A stretch of DNA of 34,551 bases from Betaproteobacteria bacterium (GCA_027307095.1 DAHUXO010000191.1:1-34551), one strand, 5' to 3'; shown: positions 16,623 through 25,597, counted from the first letter of the stretch. The notes: a model not told the origin generated them from the letters alone. Made by a program: numbers and translations.

Positions 16623-18596
16623 TCAGCCGTTGGCCGCGAGCGGCAGGCCTTCGGGCGCTTCGATGATCAGGTCCACCGCGGCGACCTGCCTGCGCAGGCC
16701 CTGGCGCTGGGTCTCGAGCGCCTCGCGCGACTGCTCGAGCTCGACGATGCGGGTCTCGAGCTCGTCGCTCGCGCGGTGGATGCGACGGATGCTGTCGAGC
16801 CTGCGCCGCAGCTGGATGTGGTGCTCGCGCACCTGCGTCTCCAGCGGCGACATCACTGCCTTGAGCCACGCCTCGACGTCGCGGTTCGCGACCTTGTAGA
16901 TGTGCTTGGAGCGTGACGCGATCGACTCGAAGAACTGCTTCATCAGCGGGTACTTGGCCTTGCTGACCATGTTCCACAGCGTGTTGAAATGGGTGTTGTA
17001 CGCACGCTCCATGCGCTCGATTTCCTTCAGGTACTTCAGCACCGAGAACTGAGGGGGGACGAAGGTCTCGAGGGCGTGCTCGTGGGCGAAGCGCGTGTAC
17101 ATCGCCCGCATCAGGTCGTGGATCTCGGCCGCCTGGCGGCCCGCCTGGTCGAAATCGGCGCGCAGCCGCGCAAAGAATTCGCCCATGGCCTCGCGCACGC
17201 CTTTGGTGAACGGGCTCTCCTCGATGCGGGTGCGGGTGCGCGCGGCGTTCTGGCGCAGCGCCGACAGCCCGATCACGTCGAACAGGTCGTTGGTGTGCTG
17301 CGTGAAGACGTTGCGCAGCGCCGTGTAGCGCGCGAGGCCTTTCTCGAAGACCTCCTTCTCTTCCTGCACGCGCGCCATCATGTGGACGACGACGTCCTGG
17401 TTCTTGCCGCGCAGCGCCGTCAGCTCGGCGAGCTGCTCGACGATGCTGCCGGTGCGCGAATCGAGGATCGAGCGGATCGACCCGGTCATCGCGCGGACCT
17501 CTCCCTGCGTGGCAGCCCCGACGAAGTCGCGCTTGGCGGGGATCAGCTTGCGAGACAGCGAGTGCTCGAGGACCGGCAGGCGGCTTCGCGCGAGCAGCGC
17601 ATCGTCGCCATTGACCTTGGCGAGCAGCGCCTTCTGCGCCGACACCGCGAACACCTGCGTGGGCGGGATGCCGAGCATCGATGCGCTCTGCTCGACCTGG
17701 CGGTCGATCTCGGCGTTGATCTCGACCTCTTCCTTCAGGTCGTCCCACAGGCCGTCGATCTTGTTCAGCACCACCAGCCGCGTCGCCCGCGTCGATGCGT
17801 CCTCGCCGGCGAGGTGACCGTTCCAGACGTCGAGGTCGGTCTTGGTCACGCCGGCGTCCGCAGCGAGCAGGAACAGGATCGCGTGGGCGCTCGGCAACAG
17901 CGACAGCGTGAGCTCGGGTTCGGTGCCGATCGCATTGAGGCCGGGCGTGTCGAGGATCACCAGTCCCTGCTGCAGCAACGGATGCGGGAAGTTGATGATC
18001 GCGTGGCGCCAGGCAGGGATGTCGACGCTGCCTTCGTCGCCACGCTCCAGCGCGGCGAGGATGTCGTCATCCCGGTCGCTGTAGAGGCCGTACTTGCGCG
18101 CGAGCGCGACGGGCACGCGCTTGACCTGCGACACCCGCGCCAGCGCCTCGGCCATCCGGTCGGCGGCGCCGAGGTCGAGCGGAAAGCTGACCCACTCGTC
18201 GGCGTAGTCCTTGAATTCGCTGACCGACGCATCCTTCAGCCGTGTCTCGATCGGCAGCAGGCGGATCGACGGCGGGCGCGACGGGTCGTAGAGCAGCTCG
18301 GTCGGGCACATCGTCGTGCGCCCGGCCGAGGACGGGAGCAGGCGTTGGCCGAAGTCGGCGAAGAAGATCGCGTTGATCAGCTCGGACTTGCCGCGCGAGA
18401 ACTCGGCGACGAACGCGACGACCAGCTTGTCCTGCTGCAGGCGCTCGAGGAGTTGCTGGACCTTGATCTCGACCTGCGCATCGGCCAGGTCCTGCTGCTG
18501 CAGCCATTCGTGCAGCGACGAAATCCCGGCCGAGAGGCGGCGGCGCCAATCGGCGTAGCCCTCGAAACGGGCAGCGAGGTCGCGTGAGGCAGTCAT
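16623..18596 (-). CDS. dynamin-like GTPase
   Basis: Large bacterial GTPase of 657 residues from ATG 18596 (MTASRDLAARFEG); the longer track start adds 25 unlikely residues. The G1 loop is AEFSRGKSE (64-72), then a threonine-containing switch (GRTTMCPTEL), the G3 DTPGLN and the G4 NKID. The second half is almost entirely helical with long predicted coiled coils, as in dynamin stalk regions. No transmembrane segment is obvious. Bacterial dynamin-like proteins usually act on membranes (fusion, repair, phage stress), but this subfamily has no function I can name. It is downstream of mutM on the same strand with a 203-base gap in which I see no gene or clear terminator. Confidence 0.85.
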   Translation of the reverse strand: MTASRDLAARFEGYADWRRRLSAGISSLHEWLQQQDLADAQVEIKVQQLLERLQQDKLVVAFVAEFSRGKSELINAIFFADFGQRLLPSSAGRTTMCPTELLYDPSRPPSIRLLPIETRLKDASVSEFKDYADEWVSFPLDLGAADRMAEALARVSQVKRVPVALARKYGLYSDRDDDILAALERGDEGSVDIPAWRHAIINFPHPLLQQGLVILDTPGLNAIGTEPELTLSLLPSAHAILFLLAADAGVTKTDLDVWNGHLAGEDASTRATRLVVLNKIDGLWDDLKEEVEINAEIDRQVEQSASMLGIPPTQVFAVSAQKALLAKVNGDDALLARSRLPVLEHSLSRKLIPAKRDFVGAATQGEVRAMTGSIRSILDSRTGSIVEQLAELTALRGKNQDVVVHMMARVQEEKEVFEKGLARYTALRNVFTQHTNDLFDVIGLSALRQNAARTRTRIEESPFTKGVREAMGEFFARLRADFDQAGRQAAEIHDLMRAMYTRFAHEHALETFVPPQFSVLKYLKEIERMERAYNTHFNTLWNMVSKAKYPLMKQFFESIASRSKHIYKVANRDVEAWLKAVMSPLETQVREHHIQLRRRLDSIRRIHRASDELETRIVELEQSREALETQRQGLRRQVAAVDLIIEAPEGLPLAANG

Positions 18597-18799
18597 GCAG
18601 CCGGCCCTTCCGGGTCGCGCGCGGAATTTAGGAGTCGAATGGGCATACCAATCAACGGCAGGCAAGCACAAGTCGTGCCGGGGCCGTGCCGCGTCTGGCC
18701 GTGCCGAACCGGGATGGCGGGGCCCCGGCGTCGAACGTCACAACCTGCCGGCACCGCGCCCCGACGTCCGCAGTGCCCGTCGCGAGCGGCAGGCGAGCG

Positions 18800-19618
18800 T
18801 CACCGCCGCTGGCATTTCGGGCAGTGGAACGACGAGCGCTGTCCGATGCGCGACACGCGGATCGTCGACGCGCAGACGCGGCAGGGTTCGCCTGCGCGTC
18901 CGTACACGAAATACCCGAGCTGGAAGTATCCTGACGAGCCGTCCGAGCCGACGTAGTCGCGCAGCGTGCTTCCGCCCTTGGCGATCGCTTCGGTGAGGAC
19001 GTCACGCACGCTCGCCACGACCCGGGCGAGGCGGGGCTTCGAAACGCTGCGTGCCGAAAGCGCGGGCCGGATGCCGGCGCGGAACAGCACCTCGTTCGCA
19101 TAGATGTTCCCGACGCCGGTGACGACGCGGTTGTCCATCAGCGCGAGCTTGATCGCCGCGCTGCGCGAGCGTGTCGTGCGCCAGAGGTAGTCGGCATCGA
19201 ATGCCGCGTCGAAGGGCTCGGGCCCGAGCGACGCCAGCAGCGGGTGGCGCTCGACATCCGATTCGACCCAGAGCATCGCGCCGAAGCGGCGCGGATCGCG
19301 ATAGCGCAGCGTTGTTCCGTCCGCGAACACGATGTCGACGTGGTCGTGCCGGGTCCTCGGCGGAGGTCCGTGCCAGATGCGCAGCGATCCGGTCATGCCG
19401 AGATGGACGAGCAGCGCCGCTTTGCCGCTGCGCAGCAGAAGGTACTTGCTGCGGCGGTCGACGCGATCGATCGTCGCGCCGCGCATCCGTGCTTCGAGGT
19501 CGGCGGGAACCGGCCAGCGCAAGCGCCGGTCGTACACGTCCACGCGCAGAACACTGCGGCCGGTCACGTGCGGCGCGATGCCTCGACGCGTGGTTTCGAC
19601 TTCAGGGAGCTCTGGCAT
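18800..19618 (-). CDS. mutM: formamidopyrimidine-DNA glycosylase (Fpg/MutM)
   Basis: Bifunctional base-excision repair enzyme that removes 8-oxoguanine and FaPy lesions and nicks the abasic site. The product has 272 residues from ATG 19618; the conserved start MPELPEVET supplies the catalytic Pro2 and Glu3 after Met removal and fixes the start. Lys58 (SKYLLL) and LVHLGMTGSLRI follow, then the helix-two-turn-helix GVGNIYANEVLF, and a C-terminal zinc finger CRVC...CPKC (CxxC-16-CxxC). It is divergent from the TPR gene. Confidence 0.97.
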   Translation of the reverse strand: MPELPEVETTRRGIAPHVTGRSVLRVDVYDRRLRWPVPADLEARMRGATIDRVDRRSKYLLLRSGKAALLVHLGMTGSLRIWHGPPPRTRHDHVDIVFADGTTLRYRDPRRFGAMLWVESDVERHPLLASLGPEPFDAAFDADYLWRTTRSRSAAIKLALMDNRVVTGVGNIYANEVLFRAGIRPALSARSVSKPRLARVVASVRDVLTEAIAKGGSTLRDYVGSDGSSGYFQLGYFVYGRAGEPCRVCASTIRVSRIGQRSSFHCPKCQRR

Positions 19619-19688
19619 GGCGGATCGCTGTCGCGGCACGCGCCGGCGCATCGATGGCGGCAGCGGCGGAGCCGAGAGGCCGCGCCCG

Positions 19689-19696
19689 ACTATAGT
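19689..19696. promoter_or_regulatory. palindromic -10-like element between mutM and the TPR gene
   Basis: ACTATAGT is self-complementary and reads TATAGT on both strands, near the middle of the 128-base divergent region. It could be the -10 for either gene; I see no convincing -35 on either side. Confidence 0.25.
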
Positions 19697-19746
19697 AATC
19701 TAACCGTGGTCCCTGCCCTGCCGGGGACGCGAAGGTGTGCCTGCCG

Positions 19747-21510
19747 ATGACCGTGTCCCGATTCCTCGCTTTTCCCGCGATCGCCGCGCTCGCGATCGGC
19801 GCGACCGCCGCCGCGGCGCAGACCTCGGCAGCCGCCACGAAGCCCGTTGCCGCGCCAGTCGCGAACGGCTCCGCGGTGAACCTGACCGCGGACCTGTTCT
19901 ACCGGCTGCTGCTCGGCGACGTCGCCTTGCAGCGGGGCCACGCCGACGTCGCGGCGCGCGCGTACATCGATGCAGCGCGCGACGCGAAGGATCCCCGGCT
20001 CGCGGACCGCGCGACCGAGATCGCGATCGCGAGTCGCCAGCGCGCACTGGTCGAGGAAGCGGCCGCGCTGTGGCGCAAGCTGGATCCCGAGGCGGAGCGC
20101 CCGAAGCAGGTGCTCGAGGCGCTCGCGGCCAACGGCGGCCACGGACCGCTTCCGCTGTCGGCCGGCGCGGAGGAATTGCGCGCGAGGCTGGAGCAGGTGC
20201 TGTCGAAGGCCGCGCTGTCGGGCCAGGGTGTCGGCCCGGTGTTCCTGCAGATCAACGAGCTGTTCGCGCGGCAGTCCGACAAGCGCGCCGTGCTGGCGCT
20301 GGTCCGCGATGTCGCCCAGCCGTATCCGAAGACCCCGGAGGCCCATTTCGCCGTCGCGCTCGCAGCCTTCATCGTCGGGCCCGACGACGAGGCCGCAGAG
20401 GCCGAGGCCGCCAACGAAATCGATCAGGCGCTGGCGCTCAAGCCGGATTGGGACCGCGCGGCGATCCTGAAAGGCGAGATCCTCGCGCGCAAATCGAAAT
20501 CCGCGCAGGTCGCATGGCTCGAATCGTTCGTCGCGAAGGAACCGCTGTCCAGGTCGGTCAACGGCGCGCTCGCCCAGGTCTATGTCGACCAGAAGCGCTA
20601 CGCGGACGCGCGGGCGCTGATGAAGAAGCTGTGGGACCACGAGCCGGCGTCGCACGAGCTCGAATTCGCGGTCGCCGCGATCGACCTCGAGATGAAGGAT
20701 TATTCGGAGGCCGAGCGGCTGTTCGGCGAGTTGAAGCGCGCGGGCTACGGCGAGCCGGGTGCGATGGACCTCTACCTTGCCCAGGTCGCCGAAGAGCAGA
20801 AGCAGTACGACAAGGCGATCGAGCATTACCGGGCGGTCACCGACGGGGACCGCGCCTGGCTTGCGAAGCTGCGGATCGGCACGATGTACGGCAAGGAAGG
20901 CAAGCTCGCGCAGGCGCAGCGCTGGTTCGAAGGCCTGGACGCGGCCACCCCCGAGCAGAAGATCCAGGTCAGGCAGGCGCAGGCGCAGGTGCTGCGCGAT
21001 GCCGGCGACGATGCGGGCGCATACCGCGTGCTCGAGAAGGGTCTCGCCGATCACCCCGATTCGCCCGACCTGATCTATGCCCTCGCGATGGCGGCCGAGA
21101 AGCTCGATCGCGTCGACGAAGCCGAGGTGCAGCTGAAGCGACTGGTGGAGATCAAGCCCGACGACGCGCAGGCGCTGAACGCGCTGGGCTACACGCTGGT
21201 CGACCGGACGCAGCGCACGAACGAGGGTTATGCGCTGATCGAGCGCGCGCACAAGCTCTCGCCCGACGATCCGTTCATTCTCGACAGCATGGGCTGGGCG
21301 CTCTACCGCCTGGGCCGTCTCGACGAGGCCGAACGCTACCTCGAGCGCGCACTCGACGGGAAGCCCGACCCCGAGATCGCGGCGCATCTGGGCGAGGTGC
21401 TATGGCGCAAGGGCGACCGCGACCGCGCGCGCGAGGTCTGGGAGGCCCAGCTCGCGGCGCACCCCGACAACGCGGTACTCAAGGAGACGATCCGGAGGCT
21501 CGAGCCATAG
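19747..21510 (+). CDS. exported tetratricopeptide-repeat protein
   Basis: Protein of 587 residues beginning with a signal peptide (MTVSRFLAFPAIAALAIGATAAAAQT, cleavage near residue 23). The remainder is a series of helical TPR-type repeats; clear ones include the segments around YAEARALMKKLWDHEP-like, YDKAIEHYRAV, GKLAQAQRWFEGL, DEAEVQLKRLVEIKPDDAQALNALGYTL and DEAERYLERAL. It is probably a periplasmic scaffold. This type of TPR protein commonly precedes lolB in betaproteobacteria, and lolB starts 24 bases after its TAG stop, so a role in lipoprotein or envelope assembly is a reasonable but unproven inference. ATG 19747 is preferred over GTG 19735 because it gives a cleaner signal peptide. 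Confidence 0.87.
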   Translation: MTVSRFLAFPAIAALAIGATAAAAQTSAAATKPVAAPVANGSAVNLTADLFYRLLLGDVALQRGHADVAARAYIDAARDAKDPRLADRATEIAIASRQRALVEEAAALWRKLDPEAERPKQVLEALAANGGHGPLPLSAGAEELRARLEQVLSKAALSGQGVGPVFLQINELFARQSDKRAVLALVRDVAQPYPKTPEAHFAVALAAFIVGPDDEAAEAEAANEIDQALALKPDWDRAAILKGEILARKSKSAQVAWLESFVAKEPLSRSVNGALAQVYVDQKRYADARALMKKLWDHEPASHELEFAVAAIDLEMKDYSEAERLFGELKRAGYGEPGAMDLYLAQVAEEQKQYDKAIEHYRAVTDGDRAWLAKLRIGTMYGKEGKLAQAQRWFEGLDAATPEQKIQVRQAQAQVLRDAGDDAGAYRVLEKGLADHPDSPDLIYALAMAAEKLDRVDEAEVQLKRLVEIKPDDAQALNALGYTLVDRTQRTNEGYALIERAHKLSPDDPFILDSMGWALYRLGRLDEAERYLERALDGKPDPEIAAHLGEVLWRKGDRDRAREVWEAQLAAHPDNAVLKETIRRLEP

Positions 21511-21533
21511 CGAGGGGCCGCGTCCTGCTCGTG

Positions 21534-22076
21534 ATGGCTGCGGCGGTGCTCGCGGGTTGTGCTGTGCTGCCGCCGGCACCGACCGCGCCGGGCGCGGCGG
21601 GCGTGGCCGATCTGCCGTTCGCGGTCGACGGAAGGCTCTCGGCGCGCCATGGCGAGGAAGGCGTCGCGGGCGCGTTCACTTGGAACCACGAACCCGGGCA
21701 CGATTCGATCGATCTTTCGACGCCGCTCGGACAGACGCTCGCCGAGATCGACGGGAATGCCGACGGCGTGCGCCTGCACCTGCCCGACGGCACCACGGAC
21801 AGTGCGCCCGACTGGGGAACGCTGACCCGGCGCGCATTCGGTGTCACGATCCCGGTGGAGGGCCTCGCGTACTGGATACGGGGCGTGCCGCGCGCCGGTG
21901 CTCCGGCGCGCATCGAGCGCGACGCGCAAGGCCGCACCCTGGTGCTGCGCCAGGATGGCTGGGAGATCGTCTGTGGCTACGCGGACGATTCGGCGACCCG
22001 GCCCGACCGCGTGACGCTGCGCTACGCCGACACGCCGCCGATCGACGTCCGCGTCGTCGTCGATCGCTGGCAATGA
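21534..22076 (+). CDS. lolB: outer-membrane lipoprotein receptor LolB
   Basis: LolB accepts lipoproteins from LolA and inserts them in the outer membrane; it is itself a lipoprotein. The lipobox VLAGC is clear and FAVDGRLSARHGEEGVAGAFTW plus the later GVTIPVEGLAYWIRG are family patterns. Odd: from ATG 21534 the signal sequence has only 8 residues before the lipid-modified Cys and no basic start. GTG 21531 or CTG 21525 are alternatives; CTG has the best-spaced GAGGGG ribosome site. The frame upstream encodes Arg-Gly-Arg, as a normal signal would, but has no ATG, GTG or TTG codon. The end overlaps ispE by ATGA. The track shows it only as the tail of a 779-residue shadow frame. Confidence 0.85.
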   Translation: MAAAVLAGCAVLPPAPTAPGAAGVADLPFAVDGRLSARHGEEGVAGAFTWNHEPGHDSIDLSTPLGQTLAEIDGNADGVRLHLPDGTTDSAPDWGTLTRRAFGVTIPVEGLAYWIRGVPRAGAPARIERDAQGRTLVLRQDGWEIVCGYADDSATRPDRVTLRYADTPPIDVRVVVDRWQ

Positions 22077-22921
22077 CGCGGGCCGCGCAGGTGCTGGTGG
22101 TCCCTGCGCCTGCCAAGGTGAATCTGTTCCTGCACGTCACCGGCCGGCGCGCCGACGGCTATCACACTCTCGAGTCGCTGTTCACGCTGATCGACCTCGC
22201 CGATGTGTTGACGATCGAGGACCGGGATGACGGCCGGATCCTGCGCGGCGCCGACGTTCCGGGCGTTCCCGAACACGACGACCTGGCGCTGCGCGCGGCG
22301 CATGCGCTGAGGCGGGCCTGCGGAACGCGCCGCGGCGCGGTGATTGCGCTGGACAAGCGGATCCCGCAGGGCGCAGGTCTGGGTGGCGGAAGCTCGGATG
22401 CCGCGAGCGTCCTGCTTGCGCTGAACCGGATGTGGTCGCTGTCGCTGTCCCGCGCGGAGCTCATCGGCATCGGCACGGACCTGGGCGCCGACGTTCCTTT
22501 CTTCCTCGGCGAGTGGGCGGCGCTCGCGCGTGGCGTCGGCGAGCGCCTGACGCCGATGTCGCTGCCGCAGTCGTGGCTCGCGTTGGCGATGCCTCCGGTG
22601 CAGGTCGCGACCGCAGTGATTTTCGCAGCACCGGAATTGACACGATCGACCGCGTCGGCGAAAATAGACGTCTTTTCCGAAGGTTACGGTCGGAACGATC
22701 TCGAGAGCGCGACGGCGGCCCGGTTTCCTCCGGTCGCCGAGGCGTTGCGCGCCTTGCGGCGGGCATCGCCGCACGCGCGGATGACGGGTTCGGGCGCATG
22801 CGCGTTCGCGGCGTTCGCCACCGCGGCCGAGGCCCAGGCTGGGCTGGCAGTGCTGCCCGCAGACATTCCGGGGCGCGTGGTCCGCACGGTCGCGCGACAC
22901 CCGCTGGCGTCGTTCGCGTAA
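22073..22921 (+). CDS. ispE: 4-diphosphocytidyl-2-C-methyl-D-erythritol kinase
   Basis: GHMP-family kinase of the MEP isoprenoid pathway, phosphorylating the 2-hydroxyl of CDP-methylerythritol. The product has 282 residues from ATG 22073, which overlaps the lolB stop. PAPAKVNLFLHVTGRRADGYH (11-31) is the substrate motif, IPQGAGLGGGSSDAAS the ATP-binding GHMP motif, and RMTGSGACAFAAF the C-terminal motif. The TPR-lolB-ispE-tRNA(Gln)-prs order is typical of beta- and some gammaproteobacteria. Confidence 0.97.
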   Translation: MTRAAQVLVVPAPAKVNLFLHVTGRRADGYHTLESLFTLIDLADVLTIEDRDDGRILRGADVPGVPEHDDLALRAAHALRRACGTRRGAVIALDKRIPQGAGLGGGSSDAASVLLALNRMWSLSLSRAELIGIGTDLGADVPFFLGEWAALARGVGERLTPMSLPQSWLALAMPPVQVATAVIFAAPELTRSTASAKIDVFSEGYGRNDLESATAARFPPVAEALRALRRASPHARMTGSGACAFAAFATAAEAQAGLAVLPADIPGRVVRTVARHPLASFA

Positions 22922-22981
22922 GGTTGCTTCAGGATCGGTCCGTGGCGGAGCGCGGAACGGACAGATTGCGCAGGTTTCCGC

Positions 22982-23058
22982 TGGGGAGTCGCCAAGTTGG
23001 TTAAGGCACCGGATTTTGATTCCGGCATTCGAGGGTTCGAATCCTTCCTCCCCAGCCA
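22982..23058 (+). tRNA. tRNA-Gln (anticodon UUG)
   Basis: A complete cloverleaf can be drawn by eye: acceptor TGGGGAG pairs with CTCCCCA, anticodon stem CCGGA/TCCGG encloses TTTTGAT with anticodon TTG at 23016-23018, and the T arm GAGGG-TTCGAAT-CCTTC has one G-U pair. The 3' GCCA is encoded. Its position between ispE and prs is conserved in related bacteria. Confidence 0.97.
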
Positions 23059-23194
23059 TTCCCATGCCGACGCCGCCACGGTGACGGCCATCCGTTTCCG
23101 GCATCCGATGCGCGCCCCCGACCCTACCCCCGCCGTTCCACCCCGCCGCTCCCAAGGCTGACCCAGTCCCACTGTTCCGGATCCGAGTCGACAA

Positions 23195-24145
23195 ATGTCC
23201 TTCGAGCGCATGCGGATTTTCACCGGCAATGCCAATCCGAAGCTGGCCGAAGCCGTCTGCCGCCACCTGAACATCAGCCTCGGCCGTGCCGTCGTCGGGC
23301 GCTTCTCCGACGGCGAGGTGATGGTCGAGCTGCTCGAGACCGTCCGCGGGCGCGACGCATTCATCCTGCAGTCGACCTGTGCGCCGACCAACGACAACCT
23401 GATGGAGGTGATGGTGATGGTCGACGCGCTGAAGCGCGCGTCGGTCGCGCGCGTGACGGCCGCCATTCCATACTTCGGCTACGCGCGGCAGGACCGCAGG
23501 CCGCGTTCGGCCCGCGTGCCGATCACTGCGAAAGTCGTCGCCGACATGCTGGCGACCGTCGGCGTCGATCGCGTGATGATGATGGACCTGCACGCTGACC
23601 AGATCCAGGGCTTCTTCAACATCCCGGTCGACAACATCTACGCGACGCCGGTGCTGCTCGGCGACCTCTGGAAGCGCAACTACGACAACCTGCTCGTCGT
23701 ATCGCCCGACGTCGGCGGGGTCGTGCGCGCACGCGCGATCGCCAAGCGCCTCGACTCGGATTTGGCGATCATCGACAAGCGGCGGCCCAAGGCCAACGTG
23801 GCCGAGGTGATGAACATCATCGGCGACGTCGACGGCCGCACCTGCGTGATCATGGACGACATCGTCGACACCGCGAACACGCTGTGCAAGGCCGCGACCG
23901 CGCTGAAGGAGCACGGCGCGCAGAAGGTCATCGCGTATTGCACGCACCCGGTGCTGTCGGGCGGCGCGGTCCCGCGCATCGCCGACTCCGACATGGACGA
24001 GATCGTCGTCACCGACACGATCCCGCTGTCGCCCGAGGCGCAGACCTGCGCGAAGATCCGGCAGCTGTCCTGCGCGCAGCTCCTCGCCGAGACGATGACC
24101 CGCATCTCCAACGAGGAATCGGTGTCGTCGCTGTTCACCGAGTAG
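23195..24145 (+). CDS. prs: ribose-phosphate pyrophosphokinase
   Basis: Makes PRPP from ribose 5-phosphate and ATP, feeding nucleotide, His and Trp synthesis. The product has 316 residues, standard for class I. Visible motifs are [10 protein letters not shown], the ATP-binding region with [18 protein letters not shown], the Mg/flexible-loop histidine in [12 protein letters not shown], and the PRPP loop [10 protein letters not shown]. No strong ribosome site precedes the ATG, and the 136 bases after the tRNA show no clear promoter, so prs may be co-transcribed with the upstream genes. Downstream the usual neighbour rplY is displaced by two other genes. Confidence 0.98.
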   Translation: MSFERMRIFTGNANPKLAEAVCRHLNISLGRAVVGRFSDGEVMVELLETVRGRDAFILQSTCAPTNDNLMEVMVMVDALKRASVARVTAAIPYFGYARQDRRPRSARVPITAKVVADMLATVGVDRVMMMDLHADQIQGFFNIPVDNIYATPVLLGDLWKRNYDNLLVVSPDVGGVVRARAIAKRLDSDLAIIDKRRPKANVAEVMNIIGDVDGRTCVIMDDIVDTANTLCKAATALKEHGAQKVIAYCTHPVLSGGAVPRIADSDMDEIVVTDTIPLSPEAQTCAKIRQLSCAQLLAETMTRISNEESVSSLFTE

Positions 24146-24164
24146 CGCCGATGCCCGGATCGCC

Positions 24165-24941
24165 ATGCCCGAATCGATAGCCGCGGATCTCGCAGGCAAG
24201 TCCGTCCTGGTCACCGGCGCGTCGACGGGTATCGGCGCGGCCGCCGCGCGCGCCTTCGCGCGCGCGGGCTGTCGCGTCGCGATCCATTACAACGCGAGCC
24301 TGAACCGGGCCGAGGAGGTGGCAGCCGACGTCCGCTTCGCCGGGGCGCAGGCCTTCCTGGTCGGCGGCGACCTGAGGTCGTCGGCGAAGGCGCGCGAGGT
24401 CGTCGAAGCGGTCGCGGCGCATTACGGAGGCCTCGACATCCTGGTCAACAACGCAGGCGGGCTCGTCCGGCGCGTGCCGATCGCCGAGGTCGACGACGAG
24501 TACTTCGACGCGGTGGTCGACTTGAACGTCCGCTCGCTGGTCGCGGCGAGCGCGGCGGCGGTTCCCCACATGCGCAGGGCCGGACGCGGCAACATCGTCA
24601 ACGTCACGTCGATCGCGGCACGCAACGGCGGCGGTGCCGGCTCGGTGATCTATGCGTCGGCGAAGGGTTTCGTGTCGACGTTCACGCGCGGGCTGGCGAA
24701 GGAGCTCGTCCGGGACGGGATCCGCGTCAACGCAGTGTCGCCGGGCGTCATCACGACGCCTTTCCACGAACGCTATTCGACGCCCGCGATGCTCGAAGCC
24801 TTCAGGACGGCGATCCCGATGTACCGGCTGGGGACCGCCGACGAATGCGCGGGCGCGTTCCTCTACCTCGCGTCCGACGCGCTGTCCGGGTTCGTGACCG
24901 GCCAGATCCTCGAGGTCAACGGCGGCCAGTTGATGCCGTAG
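24165..24941 (+). CDS. short-chain dehydrogenase/reductase (SDR)
   Basis: NAD(P)-dependent oxidoreductase of the classical SDR type, 258 residues. It has the cofactor loop TGASTGIG (17-24), NNAG (96-99) and the catalytic Ser150, Tyr164 and Lys168 (YASAK), and ends with the common GQILEVNGGQ. His/Asn in VAIHYNASLNRAEE after the second strand suggests NADP preference, weakly. The substrate cannot be told. It starts 20 bases after prs and could be co-transcribed with it. It is not a usual member of the prs-rplY-pth block, so it is probably an insertion into it. Confidence 0.9.
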   Translation: MPESIAADLAGKSVLVTGASTGIGAAAARAFARAGCRVAIHYNASLNRAEEVAADVRFAGAQAFLVGGDLRSSAKAREVVEAVAAHYGGLDILVNNAGGLVRRVPIAEVDDEYFDAVVDLNVRSLVAASAAAVPHMRRAGRGNIVNVTSIAARNGGGAGSVIYASAKGFVSTFTRGLAKELVRDGIRVNAVSPGVITTPFHERYSTPAMLEAFRTAIPMYRLGTADECAGAFLYLASDALSGFVTGQILEVNGGQLMP

Positions 24942-24973
24942 CCATCCGCCTGCGGCTGGCGCAAACTCGAACC

Positions 24974-25009
24974 CAGGACGCGAGCCGCCGTTGCGGGAAG
25001 CGCGTCCTG
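24974..25009. repeat. 9-base inverted repeat ahead of the unrecognised gene
   Basis: CAGGACGCG (24974-24982) and CGCGTCCTG (25001-25009) form a perfect stem with an 18-base loop, 16 bases before the start of the next gene. No T-run follows. It may be an RNA structure or an operator. Confidence 0.4.
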
Positions 25010-25024
25010 TTCCGCGAGGGTCCG

Positions 25025-25597
25025 ATGGCAACACCCCCCGAAGCTCCGTCGCCGCCCGCGCAACGCAGGCGCGAGACCCTGGCCGGGCTCGGCGCGAGCC
25101 TGCGCTCGTTGCACCGCGTGCTGGTCGAGCGCTCCCGCCGCGATTTCGAGCGGCAGCGTCACGCGATCCTCGGTGCCGGCGAGCTGCTGAAGCTCCTGAC
25201 CAGCGATGCGCACTTCGCGTGGCTGCGCGAGCTGTCCGAGCTGATCGTCGACCTCGACATCTTCCTCGATGTCGATCCGGCCCCGGGGGACGATGACGCA
25301 GCCGCGGTCCGCGCGGAGGTCGAACGCCTGCTCGCTCCGCCGCCCGGTGTGGCGACCGACGTCGCCGGGGCCGCTGCCGCGCCTCCGGCTCGCACGGAGC
25401 CTGCGGCGCCCGACGTAGCGCCCGACCAGGGGTTCGGCGCGCACTACTGGACCTACGTCCATGACGACCCCCAGGTCGCGATCGCGCACGGCGAGGTGAA
25501 GCAGGCGCTTTCGCGCCTGCCGAGTCCGCGCGACGTCGACGAGGCAGCGGTGCTGCACGCGCGGCACCTGTTCCGCGAGGCGCGCAGCCACCGCTGA
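25025..25597 (+). CDS. unrecognised protein, two helical segments with Ala/Pro linker
   Basis: I do not recognise a named family. The frame of 190 residues starts at ATG 25025 with a GAGGG ribosome site. Residues 15-82 look helical and charged ([19 protein letters not shown], then [29 protein letters not shown]), with no signal peptide or membrane segment, so it is probably cytosolic. Residues 103-135 are Ala/Pro-rich linker. The C-terminal 50 residues ([25 protein letters not shown]) look like a separate conserved piece. Third-position GC matches the neighbours, so it reads as a real gene. It follows the SDR gene by 83 bases and is directly followed by the potential quadruplex and large hairpin. 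Confidence 0.7.
   Translation: MATPPEAPSPPAQRRRETLAGLGASLRSLHRVLVERSRRDFERQRHAILGAGELLKLLTSDAHFAWLRELSELIVDLDIFLDVDPAPGDDDAAAVRAEVERLLAPPPGVATDVAGAAAAPPARTEPAAPDVAPDQGFGAHYWTYVHDDPQVAIAHGEVKQALSRLPSPRDVDEAAVLHARHLFREARSHR

Noticed and set aside
19690-21387. 565-residue minus-strand frame antisense to the TPR gene
   Set aside because: Repetitive charged shadow with no motif; the plus strand has a signal peptide and TPR repeats.
22982-23058. tRNA-Gln as an integration site for a genomic island
   Set aside because: The tRNA is intact, no repeated 3' end was noticed downstream, and prs follows directly as in relatives.
22022-24214. 730-residue minus-strand frame across ispE, the tRNA and prs
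   Set aside because: Runs over a tRNA and two well-identified genes; no family pattern.
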